A stretch of DNA of 39,208 nt from a virus. Below are positions 38,223 to 39,208 of this stretch, one piece after another. The stretch lies in the IMG/VR virus record IMGVR_UViG_3300049847_000301, positions 1-39,208 of that record; one strand, 5' to 3'. The first letter of the stretch is position 1; every line of letters begins with the position of its first letter. The notes under the pieces are model-generated. The model worked only from the letters and a program-made list of their open reading frames with translations. It had not been told where the DNA came from and searched no databases. The translations under genes and the position numbers were made by a program.

Positions 38223-38635
38223 AACCACCAGTAAAAAAAATGGATTATGAAAAAATAGCAACAGATGACTTCGTAACAGGGCATATTGAAGATGTGCTTT
38301 ACGATATGGAGCATAGCTTTAAAGGCTTTGAAGGTAGCCCAGACGAAACAAAGCCAGGGGTTCGTCTTGTGTTCGTCATCGATGGTTACAAGTTCCCTCA
38401 TAAAACAGGATGGATGAAATTTAGCTATTCATCCAAATCAAACCTTTTCAAGAAATACGTTTCTTCTCTTGTTAAAGATGCCAAAGAATATATGGAGTTT
38501 GATTTGGACCAGCTTAAAGGCATGAAGGTTAAGATGCTGTGGGTTGACAAAGATGAATATCAATACATTGAAACAATACGCCCTGTTGGTGAGAAAGTAA
38601 TTGCAGTTAAAGAACCGGATGAATCACCAATATAA
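38219..38635 (+). CDS. possible OB-fold single-strand DNA-binding protein, 138 aa
   Basis: Beta-rich protein with DDFVTGHIEDVLYDMEH, KPGVRLVFVIDGYKFPHKTG and WMKFSYSSKSNLFKKYVSSL, a layout like OB-fold proteins with a helix between strands. It is coupled to the exonuclease gene (ATGA) and has an AAAGGAG site. No acidic C-terminal tip typical of SSB is evident, although it ends in EPDESPI. Alternative: an unrelated accessory factor. Confidence 0.5.
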   Translation: MKPPVKKMDYEKIATDDFVTGHIEDVLYDMEHSFKGFEGSPDETKPGVRLVFVIDGYKFPHKTGWMKFSYSSKSNLFKKYVSSLVKDAKEYMEFDLDQLKGMKVKMLWVDKDEYQYIETIRPVGEKVIAVKEPDESPI

Positions 38636-38765
38636 ATAATTTTAACTGGTTGTTAGAGTGCGAACGTAAAAATATTGGCTCCGTTATTGCAAAACGATGG
38701 CAAGAAGGCACGGTCTTGGCTCCGACATTTTCCAGTTACTTTTTAAAAATACAAAGGAGATTAAA

Positions 38766-39137
38766 ATGGAAACAGAAGTGAAAGAGCTGTCAATAAATGG
38801 CGTAACGTATGTACCAAAAGGAAGTGAAACAAAACCTGCGGAAAGTTTCAACGGTATGCAGTATGCAATCATTAGAACCCGTTCTGCTGGTGTGTTCGCT
38901 GGTTATATTAAGGAAAGAGACGGCATGGAAGCGACTGTTATAAAGGCTCGTAGGCTGTGGTACTGGTCTGGGGCAGCTTCGCTATCTCAATTGGCCGTTG
39001 ATGGGACGGGTAAACCAAAAGAGTGTAAGTTCCCTGTTGCTGTCGATGAAATTTTATTGACAGAAGTTATCGAAATCCTAAGTGTAACAGAAAAAGCAAA
39101 AAAATCCATAGAGAGTGTTGCTGTATGGGAAGCGTAA
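38766..39137 (+). CDS. DUF6948 family protein, 123 aa
   Basis: QYAIIRTRSAGVFAGYI and ARRLWYWSGAASLSQLAVDG with the later GKPKECKFPVAVDEILLTE match the DUF6948 family of phage proteins of unknown function. ATG 38766 has AAAGGAG just upstream; the frame is open further 5' to 38697, without support. The 130 bases before it contain a twofold TTGGCTCCG repeat and no convincing gene. Confidence 0.85.
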   Translation: METEVKELSINGVTYVPKGSETKPAESFNGMQYAIIRTRSAGVFAGYIKERDGMEATVIKARRLWYWSGAASLSQLAVDGTGKPKECKFPVAVDEILLTEVIEILSVTEKAKKSIESVAVWEA

Positions 39138-39208
39138 TAAATTCCGGGTCAGTGTCCGTGTCCGGGTACGGGTCCGGGTACGGGTACGGGTCCGGGTACG
39201 GGTACGGG
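39125..39208 (+). CDS. glycine-rich Gly-Ser/Gly-Tyr repeat protein, 5' part (runs off the right end)
   Basis: ATG 39125 overlaps the DUF6948 stop by 13 bases in another frame. It encodes MGSVINSGSVSVSGYGSGYG and continues in the same pattern to the last base. The DNA has an 18-bp period, GGGTCCGGGTACGGGTAC, repeated about twice before the end. Continued across the junction, it would end as SGDWSGA at base 24. I have seen similar Gly/Ser/Tyr repeat genes directly after DUF6948 genes in phages; their role is unknown to me. Confidence 0.55.
   Translation, partial: MGSVINSGSVSVSGYGSGYGYGSGYGYG

Noticed and set aside
38640-38765. Open frame before the DUF6948 gene
   Set aside because: No ATG, GTG or supported TTG start; its end lies in the ribosome binding region of the next gene.
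1-39208. tRNA genes, integrase, attachment site
   Set aside because: No cloverleaf with a canonical T-loop, no recombinase motif and no att-like core repeat were found by eye; a computed scan could still find a degenerate tRNA.

Overview
The window looks like an essentially complete genome of a tailed bacteriophage (Caudoviricetes), probably from an uncultured source. A contiguous leftward block carries terminase, portal, scaffold, an SU10-type major capsid protein, virion and fibre genes, and lysis genes. No tape-measure gene is present, and three medium-sized proteins resembling ejection proteins lie together, so a short-tailed (podovirus-like) particle is the best guess. Sec-type signal peptides, one lipoprotein and ordinary Shine-Dalgarno sites point to a diderm bacterial host that I cannot name. 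I see no integrase, no tRNA gene, no DNA or RNA polymerase and no CRISPR array. Replication must lean on the host.

The two ends probably join. The last gene (from 39125) begins an alternating Gly-Ser/Gly-Tyr repeat that runs off the right end. The first 24 bases read SGDWSGA-stop, the expected tail of such a gene. The molecule therefore seems circular or circularly permuted, cut inside a low-complexity repeat. On that view a single rightward early operon runs from a strong promoter at about 36910, through the junction, to a bidirectional terminator at about 4080-4102. It holds a PD-(D/E)XK nuclease, a possible OB-fold protein, a DUF6948 protein, an RNA ligase, a YopX-family protein, several zinc-ribbon and coiled-coil proteins and a MerR-like HTH protein.

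The other transcription units are as follows. (a) Leftward 36690 to 33543 is a replication unit: DUF4373-type initiator, DnaB/RecA-fold helicase, small zinc proteins and RusA resolvase. (b) Rightward 32218 to 33676 is a set of small membrane and zinc proteins, read from a strong promoter at 32146 and meeting RusA tail to tail. (c) Leftward 31847 to 14104 is the HTH protein, lipoprotein, TerL, portal, scaffold and capsid, followed by a four-gene glycosyltransferase / methyltransferase / radical-SAM / glycosyltransferase cassette, a head-tail adaptor and four exported proteins, two of them large and fibre-like. (d) Leftward 13975 to 5397 continues with virion proteins, M15 endolysin, a LAGLIDADG endonuclease and a holin. 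(e) Leftward from about 5303 there is a structured leader, then small zinc proteins down to about 4121.

The points that most deserve a second look are these: the structured, terminator-bearing leader RNA at 5161-5303; the exported fibre-like proteins; the radical-SAM/glycosylation cassette inside the virion operon; the homing endonuclease flanked by two copies of the holin leader, together with a dual-start holin; and repeated operator-like motifs around the HTH gene and the two strong rightward promoters.
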